Shown here one piece after another: positions 1-8,567 of a DNA stretch of 53,370 nt (within the stretch, counting starts at the first letter, position 1; each line of letters opens with the position of its first letter). Under the pieces are notes generated by a model. The model was given only the letters and a program-made list of their open reading frames with translations. It did not search any database and was not told the origin of the DNA. Source of the stretch: Gammaproteobacteria bacterium TMED112 (lineage in GTDB: Bacteria > Pseudomonadota > Gammaproteobacteria > Magnimaribacterales > TMED112); NCBI GenBank assembly GCA_002170245.2, contig NHFN02000019.1, forward strand, positions 4,836-58,205, given 5' to 3'. A program made the translations under genes and the position numbers.

Positions 1-27
1 TTATGTTACATATAGTGTTTCAGAGTT

Positions 28-330
28 ATGACAATGAAAAAATTTTTATTAACAGTTTCTTTTACATTAATGAGCTTAATTTGTAAGGCAGATAATCATA
101 TAAATAAAGATAATATTGATATGGTTTTATTTACAAACTCAAATAAGATAATTTTTAAGCTGCTTGATGGAACTTCATTTCAAGGTGAGATCATGAGCAA
201 GAAAACCTGCCCTCTTAAACAAAATTATCACAAAATTTTCTTTAAAAACGATGTTGTTACAAATTCACTTATCGTCATGCGTAACAATGGATTTGCTACT
301 TGCAAGTGGAAGAACCTAACAAAAATTTAA
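28..330 (+). CDS. Small secreted protein of unknown function
   Basis: I do not recognise this 100-residue protein. It starts with a short basic segment and a hydrophobic stretch (residues 3-19, ending near SLICKA), which looks like a signal peptide cleaved by signal peptidase I around residue 21, so the mature protein would be periplasmic or exported. The residue before the first cysteine is Ile, so a lipobox is unlikely. The mature part is about 79 residues with two further cysteines (in KKTCPL and FATCKW) that could form a disulfide. An alternative ATG lies six bases downstream at 34. A TATAGT box at 11-16 may be its -10. It is followed by a hairpin and T-tract. It could be a lineage-specific protein; function cannot be assigned. 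Confidence 0.6.
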   Translation: MTMKKFLLTVSFTLMSLICKADNHINKDNIDMVLFTNSNKIIFKLLDGTSFQGEIMSKKTCPLKQNYHKIFFKNDVVTNSLIVMRNNGFATCKWKNLTKI

Positions 331-338
331 TACCTCTC

Positions 339-380
339 AATCGATGCGGATAACTCCGTATCGGTTGGTTTTTTTATTTT
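339..380 (+). terminator. Rho-independent terminator after the small secreted gene
   Basis: A 12-bp stem (339-350 pairing with 355-366, including two G-U pairs) has a TAAC loop and is followed by a T-rich tract at 369-380. It ends the plus-strand gene at 330 and runs into the tail of acs on the other strand. No comparable T-tract follows on the minus side, so it appears to be one-directional. Confidence 0.7.
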
Positions 381-2284
381 CTCGACTTGATTAATTCTTC
401 AACAATACTCGGATCAGCTAGTGTTGTCACGTCACCTAAATCAGCTGTATCTTTGTTTGCTATTTTTCTTAGAATCCTTCTCATAATTTTTCCAGAACGA
501 GTTTTAGGCAGGTCTCTTGTTATTTGAATAGCTTCCGGTTTAGCAATTTTTCCAATAGATTTTGTGACAGTATCTATAATTTCATTTTCCACAAAGTCAT
601 TACTTTTTTCAGTGCCTTTTAGTATTACAAATGCATAGATAGCTTGACCCTTAATGTCATGCTCTTTTCCAACTACTGCTGCTTCAGCTACATCAGGATG
701 CGTTACAATTGCACTTTCAACTTCTGCTGTTCCGATCCTATGGCCCGAAACATTCAAAACATCATCTACTCTACCCGTAACCCAGTAATATGCATCAGCA
801 TCTCTTTTTGCTCCATCACCCGTAAAATATTTTCCTTTATACCGAGAAAAATAAGTTTGAACCATTCTTTCATGATCTCCATACACTGTTCTAATCTGAC
901 TTGGCCAGCTTTGATCAATACATAAATTCCCTTTACCTTCTCCTTTAATTTCATTGCCATCGTTGTCTACCAGTGAAGGCTTAACTCCAAAAAATGGCAA
1001 AGTTGCTGATCCAGGTTTTTTAGCAGTTATGCCGGCTATTGGACTAATTAATACTGAACCAGTTTCTGTTTGCCACCATGTGTCTACGACCTCACAATTT
1101 GATTTCCCAACTTTTTCAAAATACCACTCCCAAACCTCAGGATTAATTGGCTCGCCAACTGTGCCAAGGACTTTAAGAGAGGATCTATCTGAGTTCTCAA
1201 GATGTCTCTCTCCTTTAGCAATCAAAGCCCTTATTGCAGTTGGGGCAGTATAAAAAATATTAACCTGATGTTGATCACATATTTCCCAAAATCTTGACGG
1301 ATCTGGATATGTTGGGACTCCTTCAAACATTAGTGTTGTAGCACCATTTGAAAGTGGTCCATACAAAATATAAGTATGGCCTGTTACCCACCCGACATCT
1401 GCTGTGCACCAATATACGTCGTCTGCAGAGAACCCAAAGATATATTTGAACGACATTGTTGCGCCCAAAAGGTAGCCACCTGTTGTATGCATTACACCTT
1501 TTGGTTTACCTGTTGAGCCTGATGTATATAAAATAAATGATGGATCTTCTGCAAGCATATTTTCTGGCTGACAAACATCTGACATTTGATCAATGAGCTC
1601 TTCATAACAAATATCTCTTGAATCAACCCAATCTATATTTGCATTTGTATATTTAAAAACGATTGTTTTTTGCACATTTGGACAATTCTTCAAAGCAATA
1701 TCAACATTTTCTTTTAGATTTACCCTCTTTCCGCCTCTAATACCTTCATCGGCTGTAATTACATATTGGCAGTCTGAATCTAAAATTCTTGAACTAATTG
1801 CTTCTGGAGAAAACCCACCAAATACTACAGAATGTATCGCGCCTATTCTCATACAAGCTAACATTGAATAAGCTGCCTCAGGAATCATTGGCATATAAAT
1901 GCATACTCTGTCACCTTTTTTGACGCCAATTGACTTTAGTCCGTTTGCTAACTTGCACACCTCAATTTGCAATTTGCCGTAAGATATATTCTTTGAATTT
2001 TCTTTTTCGTCACCCTGCCAAATTATTGCTGTTTTATTCGGGTTTTTTGCTGCGTGACGATCGATACAGTTATGGGAAATATTCAGCACCCCATCACTGA
2101 ACCAAGTTGGTTCAGTAATTTTTCCAGAGTAACCTGTGCTAGGTTTTTCATACCAATCTAATTCCTTTAGTGCGTGCTCAAGAAAAAATGAACTTGGGTC
2201 AGTAACAGACTTCTCATACATTTGTCTGTATTCATCTAGATCTTTTATATTTGGATTTTTGAATTTACTTACATCAAAATTCAT
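374..2284 (-). CDS. acs: Acetyl-CoA synthetase (AMP-forming)
   Basis: Activates acetate to acetyl-CoA through an acetyl-adenylate; a cytoplasmic enzyme of acetate assimilation. The 636-residue length is normal for Acs. The N-terminal part carries the ACAS_N region, the adenylate-forming P-loop TSGSTGKPKG sits at about residues 254-263, and the C-terminal LPKTRSGKIMRR at 592-603 holds the catalytic lysine (K599) that acetyltransferases modify in other bacteria. It is the last gene of the minus-strand run tkt-pgk-fda-LOG-acs and overlaps the LOG gene by 11 nt, so co-transcription is likely. The ATG at 2284 fits the family N-terminus. Confidence 0.96.
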   Translation of the reverse strand: MNFDVSKFKNPNIKDLDEYRQMYEKSVTDPSSFFLEHALKELDWYEKPSTGYSGKITEPTWFSDGVLNISHNCIDRHAAKNPNKTAIIWQGDEKENSKNISYGKLQIEVCKLANGLKSIGVKKGDRVCIYMPMIPEAAYSMLACMRIGAIHSVVFGGFSPEAISSRILDSDCQYVITADEGIRGGKRVNLKENVDIALKNCPNVQKTIVFKYTNANIDWVDSRDICYEELIDQMSDVCQPENMLAEDPSFILYTSGSTGKPKGVMHTTGGYLLGATMSFKYIFGFSADDVYWCTADVGWVTGHTYILYGPLSNGATTLMFEGVPTYPDPSRFWEICDQHQVNIFYTAPTAIRALIAKGERHLENSDRSSLKVLGTVGEPINPEVWEWYFEKVGKSNCEVVDTWWQTETGSVLISPIAGITAKKPGSATLPFFGVKPSLVDNDGNEIKGEGKGNLCIDQSWPSQIRTVYGDHERMVQTYFSRYKGKYFTGDGAKRDADAYYWVTGRVDDVLNVSGHRIGTAEVESAIVTHPDVAEAAVVGKEHDIKGQAIYAFVILKGTEKSNDFVENEIIDTVTKSIGKIAKPEAIQITRDLPKTRSGKIMRRILRKIANKDTADLGDVTTLADPSIVEELIKSRK

Positions 2285-2813
2285 TTAATTTAATAGTTTT
2301 AATTAACTCTTCGATGGTAGCTGCAATAAAAAGTTTATTAGAAATTGACGGCAACATGCCAAGTTCAACGTTCTTCTCCAACCATTTTAGAATATCTGTC
2401 CAACAATCATTTTTATTAAAAATAAAGATGTTTTTTTCAATTAATTTTAGAGAAAGATGATTAAATGCATCAAAGAGTTCATCTGCAGTGCCAACTCCAC
2501 CAGGCATAACAACAAAAAAGTCTGATTGATCGATTAAGCTCTTTTTTCGAAGGTAAAAGTTTGATTGAACTTCTTCTTCATCTAAATAGCTGGGCTTAAT
2601 CATCTCATTATCGAACATGGGAAGGGTTATGCCTTTGATAATGCCTTTCTTTTTTGAGACCTTTTCTGATAATTTTCCCATCAAGCCTCTTTTACCACCA
2701 CCATATACAAGCTTGAATTTAGATTCAGATATAAAAGAGGCAAATATGTCTAGATCATTATCTAAATTTAACTTTGGTGTCAATGATGATAAAAAGACAC
2801 CAACAGATTTCAC
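2274..2813 (-). CDS. LOG family protein (TIGR00730 type)
   Basis: A 179-residue Rossmann-like protein with the two family signatures: GGGKRGLMG at 38-46 and PGGVGTADE at 104-112, the nucleotide-binding and catalytic motifs of the Lonely Guy family. Members hydrolyse nucleoside 5'-monophosphates to base and ribose 5-phosphate. In plants they activate cytokinins; in bacteria the physiological substrate is often unknown. Translation starts at a GTG that directly abuts the fda stop codon, and the gene overlaps acs by 11 nt, so it is embedded in the central-carbon operon. The ribose 5-phosphate product would feed the transketolase encoded upstream; that link is inference. Confidence 0.85.
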   Translation of the reverse strand: MKSVGVFLSSLTPKLNLDNDLDIFASFISESKFKLVYGGGKRGLMGKLSEKVSKKKGIIKGITLPMFDNEMIKPSYLDEEEVQSNFYLRKKSLIDQSDFFVVMPGGVGTADELFDAFNHLSLKLIEKNIFIFNKNDCWTDILKWLEKNVELGMLPSISNKLFIAATIEELIKTIKLNEF

Positions 2814-3827
2814 TTATTTCTCTAAGCTTTCGCTCCACTTTCCGAGTGAAGCAAGTTTATTCATTTTGGCTCTATGAGAAAAAGCATCTTGAGCTGCAGA
2901 AATATTCTCTTTTTTGCCGTGCCATGCTGAAAGAGCAGATGCTTGAAGTGCTCGACCATAGGAAAAACTTAATTTCCATGGAAAGCTACCAATCTTGTTC
3001 ATCATATCTAGATGTTGAGTAGATTCTATTTCAGTCTGACCGCCTGATAAGAATGTAATTCCTGGCAGTTCAGCTGGCACATTCTCTTTTAGGCACTTTA
3101 TGGTTTCTTGAGCGACCTCCTCTGCAGTTGCGTTATTTATGTGATCAGTACCTGGTGTCACCATGTTTGGTTTCAAAATTGTGCCTGATATGTCGACATT
3201 GTATGTGCTGAGATAATCAAAAAGTGATTTAATAGCCCTGCCTGTGGCATCGTAACAATCTTCAATAGAATGATCGCCGTTTATTAACACCTCTGGCTCT
3301 ACAATTGGAACCATGCCGTGTTTTTGTGCAGTTTTAGCGTAGCTTGCAAGTGACTCCATATTTGCGTCAATACATTCTTGTGTTGGTAGATTTTGAGCAA
3401 TATTTATAACGGCCCTCCACTTTGTAAATTTTGCACCTAATCTTGAATATTCGCTACATCTTTCATCAAGATCGTCTAAACCTTGTGTTAATGTTTCAAG
3501 GTCTGAAGTGTTAAAGGACTGTAAGCCTTTATCAACTTTAATCCCTGGAAGAGCTCCATTATCAAGAATTAATTCCAAAAGTGATTTGCCTGATTCAGAA
3601 TGTTGACGAAAAGTCTCATCAAATAAGATAACCCCTCCAATGTTTTCTTTCATGCCTTCAGAAGTAAAAAGAAGTTCTCTATAGTTTCTTCTGTTCTCTT
3701 CAGTACATTCTACGGATATAGTATCGAATCTTTTTTTACATGTTGGGTTGCTTTCATCTGCAGCGAGAATACCTTTACCATCAGAAACTATGTATTGCGC
3801 TATTTTAGATAAATTCGAGAAATTCAT
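2814..3827 (-). CDS. fda: Fructose-bisphosphate aldolase, class I
   Basis: Cleaves or forms fructose 1,6-bisphosphate in glycolysis and gluconeogenesis. This is the Schiff-base class I enzyme of the animal/plant type: the lysine in TILKPNMV (K219) is the expected Schiff-base residue, with supporting KWR at 136-138 and VEPE at 176-179. Its 337 residues fit the family. The N-terminal segment GILAADES is characteristic. It sits 7 nt after pgk and abuts the LOG gene, as part of a tkt-pgk-fda operon like that of Pseudomonas. A class II metal-dependent aldolase is ruled out by these motifs. Confidence 0.95.
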   Translation of the reverse strand: MNFSNLSKIAQYIVSDGKGILAADESNPTCKKRFDTISVECTEENRRNYRELLFTSEGMKENIGGVILFDETFRQHSESGKSLLELILDNGALPGIKVDKGLQSFNTSDLETLTQGLDDLDERCSEYSRLGAKFTKWRAVINIAQNLPTQECIDANMESLASYAKTAQKHGMVPIVEPEVLINGDHSIEDCYDATGRAIKSLFDYLSTYNVDISGTILKPNMVTPGTDHINNATAEEVAQETIKCLKENVPAELPGITFLSGGQTEIESTQHLDMMNKIGSFPWKLSFSYGRALQASALSAWHGKKENISAAQDAFSHRAKMNKLASLGKWSESLEK

Positions 3828-3834
3828 TGAAATG

Positions 3835-4953
3835 TTATTTTAACCTTAATGCCTCAATAGATGGAAGTTTATTCCCTGACAAATACTCCAAAAATGCTCC
3901 ACCTGCTGTTGATGCATAATGAAATTTAGACGTATCTGAAAACTTGTTGATTGCAAAGAGAGTTTCGCCTCCACCTGCAATTACTTTGGACTTAGAATTT
4001 TCTAAAAAAGCTATCAATTGTTTTGTTCCATTAGAGAATTTATCAATCTCGAAAATACCAAGAGGGCCATTCCAAATAATATATTCGTCATTTTGAGATA
4101 TTTTGTTCTCATTGAGCTCAATATCTAGAATCATTTTATTTTCAGGAACGTCTTCAACAGGAATTAAGTCCACATCATTTGATTGTGGTGTTGCTGCAAC
4201 ATAAACGTGTTTGGGAAGAATTATTTTATTCGTCGATAACAATTCTTTTGCTTTATCCAACATATCATCTTCAACGATTGATTTTCCTATTGGGTTGCCT
4301 GCAGCTTTCAGAAAAGTATTAGCTATTCCACCACCGACAACAATTGCAGAAGAGTTGGGGAGTAAATTATTAATTACTTTTAACTTAGTTGATATTTTAG
4401 AACCTCCAACTATGCTCAAAATTTGTTTATTTTCTTTAAGTGCTAACTCTAAATTTGTTATTTCCTCAGAAAAGAGAAGCCCAGAACATGCATTTTTTGA
4501 AAATTTAATTGCACCTAATGTGGAAGCTGCTGTTCTGTGAGCGGTAGCAAAGGCATCCATGACATAAACATCAAAAGCTTTTGCGATTTGTTCAGATAGA
4601 TTTTTATTATTGTCATTCTCTCCGTTGAAAAATCTTATATTCTCCATAAAACAAAAACTGTCTGGAATATTTTCAAAATTATTTATGAGGTCTATTTCCT
4701 CATTTAACCTTTTTTCAAACCATTTCTTAATAGGTAATACTGATAGATCAATATCAAATTCTCCCTCTTTTGGTCTACCAAGATGCGTAATAACGCACAG
4801 CTTTTTTGTATGTTTTAAAATATAAAGCATTGATGGAAGTGCAGCAGAAAGCCTTTCATGACTAAGAATCTCCCCATTTTCAATAGGCACATTCAAATCG
4901 ACTCTCAGACCTACTTTCTTGTCTGTGAGAACTGTGTGCTCAAGATGATTCAT
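3835..4953 (-). CDS. pgk: Phosphoglycerate kinase
   Basis: Interconverts 1,3-bisphosphoglycerate and 3-phosphoglycerate with ADP/ATP. The 372 residues are slightly short for bacterial PGK (about 387-400) but all landmarks are present: RVDLNVP near residue 18, THLGRP near 58, the IVGGSKISTK segment in the middle and the glycine-rich GGGET nucleotide loop towards the end. The ATG at 4953 overlaps the tkt stop by 4 nt, which indicates translational coupling. No gap or epd gene lies between tkt and pgk. Confidence 0.96.
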   Translation of the reverse strand: MNHLEHTVLTDKKVGLRVDLNVPIENGEILSHERLSAALPSMLYILKHTKKLCVITHLGRPKEGEFDIDLSVLPIKKWFEKRLNEEIDLINNFENIPDSFCFMENIRFFNGENDNNKNLSEQIAKAFDVYVMDAFATAHRTAASTLGAIKFSKNACSGLLFSEEITNLELALKENKQILSIVGGSKISTKLKVINNLLPNSSAIVVGGGIANTFLKAAGNPIGKSIVEDDMLDKAKELLSTNKIILPKHVYVAATPQSNDVDLIPVEDVPENKMILDIELNENKISQNDEYIIWNGPLGIFEIDKFSNGTKQLIAFLENSKSKVIAGGGETLFAINKFSDTSKFHYASTAGGAFLEYLSGNKLPSIEALRLK

Positions 4954-6911
4954 ATCATCTGTTTGATTTTTTTTGTTATTTTTTCTGGTGTAAATCCAAA
5001 ATGATTCATTAAATCTTTGCCTTTACCAGATTCGCCAAAACATTCTATGCCAATGACATTTTGAGTATGCTTATACCAAGAGTTAGGGTGGCCACATTCA
5101 ATAACAATATTTGTTGTTTTGGAAGAGAAAATTTCATTGTATCTATCCTTGTTGCTGAGAAGAGTTTCAAGACATGGCACACTTACTACGTTGCAGTTGA
5201 TGTTATCTTTAGTTAATAGTTTTTCTGCTTCAAGTGCTAAACCAACCTCTGAACCAGTAGCAATTAAATTGACGGTAGCTTCATTTTTCTTTGAAACAAA
5301 ATATCCCCCCATTTTTAGTTGGTCTAATTCTTTCACACCAAAAGAGTCTAAATTCTGTCTGGACAAAATAATTGAAGTCGGGCCGTCAGTCCTAGAAAGT
5401 GCTTCTTTCCATGCAACAGCTGTTTCAGATAAATTTGCTGGCCTCCATGTAGACATGTTTGGAGTAGACCGCAAGGTTGTTAAATGCTCAATTGGTTGAT
5501 GTGTAGGCCCATCTTCGCCGAGTGCAATTGAATCATGTGAAAATACAAATATTACTCTAATGCCCATTAAAGCTGCCATCCTAACCGCATTTCTTCCGTA
5601 GTCCATAAAAACTAAAAATGTACCGGAGTAAGGAATTAGTCCTCCATGTAAAGCGATGCCATTCATAACTGCATTCATTCCAAATTCTCTGACTCCATAA
5701 AAAATATAGTTGCCATCATTGTTTGAATTAATATCAATAGAGTTTTTGGTATTGGTATTATTCGATCCGCTTAAATCAGCAGAGCCACCTATCAATTCAG
5801 GTAAATTTGCTTGTAAAAATTCAAGAACCATCTGAGAACTTTTCCTGGTTGCTAAAGAATCAGAGTTTGAAGACAAATTATTCAAAAATTCATTAAAACC
5901 CGCATCAAAGTTATCAGGCATTTCTCCTTTTATTAATCTTTGCATTAAATTAAATTTGTCTGGATCTGCTTTTAAAAATTGCTGACTTAAATCATCCCAT
6001 TCTTTCTCAAGTCCAATTCCTTTTTCAACAGCACTCCATGAATCATATATCTCCTTATCCAGCTCAAATGGTGCATAAGGCCAATCTAAGTTTTCTCGAA
6101 GAGTTGTCATTGCCTCTTCACCTAGAGCTGCTCCATGCGATTTTTCACTATCTTGTTTTTCTCCTGCCCCATAACCAATAGATGTTTTACAGACAATCAT
6201 AGTTGGTTTATCAGCTAACTTTGCTTCCTCTATAGCTGAATTAATCTCATTTCTTTTGTGTCCGTCAACATTATCAATTACATGCCATCCATAAGATTGA
6301 CACCTCAATGCAATATCATCTTGGTACCACGCATCGATTTTTCCATCAATTGATATGCCATTGCTATCATAAAAACAGATAAGCTTGTTAAGCTTTAATA
6401 CGCCAGCCAAAGACATAGCTTCGTGTGATATGCCCTCCATTAGACACCCATCACCTAAGAAGCAGTAGGTCATATGATCAATTGGTTTTAGAGAATTAGT
6501 GTTGATTTTATTTGCCAAAATCTTTTCTGCTAATGCCATTCCTACAGCATTTGCTATACCTTGCCCAAGGGGCCCAGTTGTTGTTTCAACTCCATCTGTG
6601 ATACCAAATTCTGGATGGCCAGGTGTTTTAGACTTTAATTTTCTAAAATCTTTTAAATCCTGAATTGATAAATTGTACCCACTAAGATGCAACAAGCTAT
6701 ATAAGAGCATTGATCCATGTCCATTTGACAAAACAAATCTATCTCTATTAAACCAGTCAGGGTTTTTAGGTGAATGTCTTAAGTGGTCTCTCCACAATAC
6801 TTCTGCTATGTCAGCCATGCCAAGTGGCATTCCAGGATGTCCTGATGCAGCATTTTCAACAGCATCTGCTGACAAGAATCTAATAGCGTTAACTAATTTA
6901 TTAGTAATCAA
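4950..6911 (-). CDS. tkt: Transketolase
   Basis: Thiamine-diphosphate enzyme that transfers two-carbon units in the pentose phosphate pathway. Its 653 residues match the family. The N-terminal ASGHPGMPLG (22-31), the TPP/Mg motif GDGCLMEG (153-160) and the C-terminal pyrimidine domain with GEDGPTHQPIEH are all clear. The start is a TTG at 6911; the resulting N-terminus aligns with other transketolases, and I see no ATG that would do better and no clear ribosome-binding site. It is the first gene of the minus-strand operon. A TATAAT box reading on the minus strand lies at 6934-6939. Confidence 0.95.
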   Translation of the reverse strand: MITNKLVNAIRFLSADAVENAASGHPGMPLGMADIAEVLWRDHLRHSPKNPDWFNRDRFVLSNGHGSMLLYSLLHLSGYNLSIQDLKDFRKLKSKTPGHPEFGITDGVETTTGPLGQGIANAVGMALAEKILANKINTNSLKPIDHMTYCFLGDGCLMEGISHEAMSLAGVLKLNKLICFYDSNGISIDGKIDAWYQDDIALRCQSYGWHVIDNVDGHKRNEINSAIEEAKLADKPTMIVCKTSIGYGAGEKQDSEKSHGAALGEEAMTTLRENLDWPYAPFELDKEIYDSWSAVEKGIGLEKEWDDLSQQFLKADPDKFNLMQRLIKGEMPDNFDAGFNEFLNNLSSNSDSLATRKSSQMVLEFLQANLPELIGGSADLSGSNNTNTKNSIDINSNNDGNYIFYGVREFGMNAVMNGIALHGGLIPYSGTFLVFMDYGRNAVRMAALMGIRVIFVFSHDSIALGEDGPTHQPIEHLTTLRSTPNMSTWRPANLSETAVAWKEALSRTDGPTSIILSRQNLDSFGVKELDQLKMGGYFVSKKNEATVNLIATGSEVGLALEAEKLLTKDNINCNVVSVPCLETLLSNKDRYNEIFSSKTTNIVIECGHPNSWYKHTQNVIGIECFGESGKGKDLMNHFGFTPEKITKKIKQMI

Positions 6912-6933
6912 AGTAAGGTAATTGTTTAAGACA

Positions 6934-6943
6934 ATTATATAAT
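6934..6943. promoter_or_regulatory. Overlapping divergent -10 boxes between tkt and dapF
   Basis: The 56-bp gap between the start codons of tkt and dapF contains ATTATATAAT, which reads TATAAT on both strands (plus 6938-6943, minus 6934-6939). It could serve as the -10 of both genes, so the two promoters would compete. I could not identify good -35 boxes on either side. Confidence 0.4.
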
Positions 6944-6967
6944 TCTAAATTGAGAATTGATCATAAT

Positions 6968-7681
6968 ATGAAAACTAAGTACACAAAAATGCAATCTAAT
7001 GGAAATGATTTTTTGGTGGCAGAAGACTATGGTATCGTAGCAAAGACAAAAGAGCTGTCAGATAGAAAGAGAAATATTGGTTTCGATCAACTTCTCTATT
7101 TCCAAAATGGAAATATGCCAAAATTAAGGGTATATAATGCTGATGGTTCAGAAGCAGATAATTGTATAAATGGTTTAAGATGCGTAGCTTTTTTGTATGG
7201 TTTAAAAAATACTTACATTCAAATCAAAAACAAAAAGTTTCTTGTAAATACGACTACAAATGGTGCAACTGTTAAAGCAGACATGCCAATAGTTAGTAAA
7301 ATTCATAATTGGTTTGTTATTGAGTTTGGAAATAACCACATAGCAAAATTTTGCAAAAATATTGATGAGTTTGATTTAAAAACAGAGTATCTAAGAGTAA
7401 AAAGCATTAAACCATTCAATAAGATTAAAGATTTCAATATGAGCATATTTAAAATTTGTGGGGATATAATTAAAATTCGAACATATGAAAATGGCACCGG
7501 AGAGACATTGTCCTGTGGCTCGGCAACAATATCAGTCGCCTATGCACTTAGGAAAGAATTGAATTTGAATGAATTAAAGTTTTCATCACGTGGTGGTGAC
7601 ACTAAAGTTAACATTTTAAATGATGGTATAGTTTCGGAAGCAAGCGCAGAAATTTTAGAAGAAGGGTTTTTGAATGGATGA
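6968..7681 (+). CDS. dapF: Diaminopimelate epimerase
   Basis: Converts LL- to meso-diaminopimelate for lysine and peptidoglycan synthesis. I place the start at the ATG at 6968 (237 residues, beginning MKTKYTKMQSNGNDF), because the usual DapF N-terminus F/YxKMxGxGND begins there; an upstream TTG at 6950 adds only six unlike residues. Both catalytic cysteines are visible: C66 in NCINGLRC and C183 in GETLSCGSA. The first motif is normally CGNG, so an Ile replaces the first Gly, and the protein is somewhat short (E. coli 274). It overlaps xerC by 8 nt, matching the dapF-xerC-yigB order of E. coli and Pseudomonas. Confidence 0.88.
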   Translation: MKTKYTKMQSNGNDFLVAEDYGIVAKTKELSDRKRNIGFDQLLYFQNGNMPKLRVYNADGSEADNCINGLRCVAFLYGLKNTYIQIKNKKFLVNTTTNGATVKADMPIVSKIHNWFVIEFGNNHIAKFCKNIDEFDLKTEYLRVKSIKPFNKIKDFNMSIFKICGDIIKIRTYENGTGETLSCGSATISVAYALRKELNLNELKFSSRGGDTKVNILNDGIVSEASAEILEEGFLNG

Positions 7682-8567
7682 ACTAAAAAAATCTCTTAAA
7701 GATTTTTTAAGAGTTAAAAATTACTCTGATCATACAATCTCAAATTATGAGAGAGATGTTAACAGGTTCCTTGAATATTTAAGCGATCAAGAAATAGATC
7801 CTGATGACATAAGCACTTCAATAATTACCAGGTGGATAATATTCTTAAGAAAAAATGGTCTAGGCAATAGGTCCATTCAAAGAAACATCTCTTCACTCAA
7901 AAATTTTTATAAATTTCTATTTAAGAGTAGAGCAGTAGATACTAATCACTTCGAATCTGTTCAATCTCCAAAAACAGGCGAAACTCTACCTAAAGCCTTA
8001 ACACCTGAAGAAGTAGAGAAGTTGTTATCTTTTAAACCTAAAACTTTTTCTGATTCAAGAGATAAAGCCTTTCTGGAATTATTATACTCATCAGGGCTAA
8101 GGGTCTCTGAAGCTATTAATGTGAATATTTCGTCCTTTGAATCTGATTTAAATTTTGTGAAAGTTCTTGGTAAAGGAAATAAAGAAAGAATATTGCCAGT
8201 GGGGAGGTATGCAAGAGATGCAATATTTAAATGGCTTGAAACAAGAAATGAAAATATCAGTAATACTGATGCACTTTTTACTAATAGGTATGGCAAAAGA
8301 ATTTCTGTAAGAGCTATGCAACAAAGAATATATAGAATCTCGATAGTCCAGGGTATGTCTCCTGTAAGCCCACATATGTTACGACATAGTTTTGCTACTC
8401 ATATCCTTGAATCAAGCGGTGACCTAAGATCTATACAAGAAATGCTAGGCCACAGCAGCTTAAGCACAACTCAAATTTATACAAAACTAAACTTCCAACA
8501 ATTAGCAAAAATCTACGATAAATCTCATCCACATGGCAAGAAAGAAAATAAGACTAATAACATTTGA
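7674..8567 (+). CDS. xerC: Tyrosine recombinase XerC
   Basis: Site-specific recombinase that, with XerD, resolves chromosome dimers at dif. The 297-residue protein has the SAM-like core-binding N-terminal domain (about 1-90) and the catalytic domain with R143 (SGLRVSE), K167 (LGKGNKER), H234 and R237 (HMLRHSF), H260 (LGHSS) and nucleophile Y269 (TQIYT). The position between dapF and a YigB-like HAD gene identifies it as XerC rather than XerD. It overlaps the downstream gene by 35 nt. Confidence 0.92.
   Translation: MDELKKSLKDFLRVKNYSDHTISNYERDVNRFLEYLSDQEIDPDDISTSIITRWIIFLRKNGLGNRSIQRNISSLKNFYKFLFKSRAVDTNHFESVQSPKTGETLPKALTPEEVEKLLSFKPKTFSDSRDKAFLELLYSSGLRVSEAINVNISSFESDLNFVKVLGKGNKERILPVGRYARDAIFKWLETRNENISNTDALFTNRYGKRISVRAMQQRIYRISIVQGMSPVSPHMLRHSFATHILESSGDLRSIQEMLGHSSLSTTQIYTKLNFQQLAKIYDKSHPHGKKENKTNNI

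Noticed and set aside
588-596. TTTTCCACA inside acs, one mismatch from a DnaA box
   Set aside because: An isolated 8/9 match is expected by chance in 53 kb of AT-rich sequence; it lies in a coding region far from dnaA.
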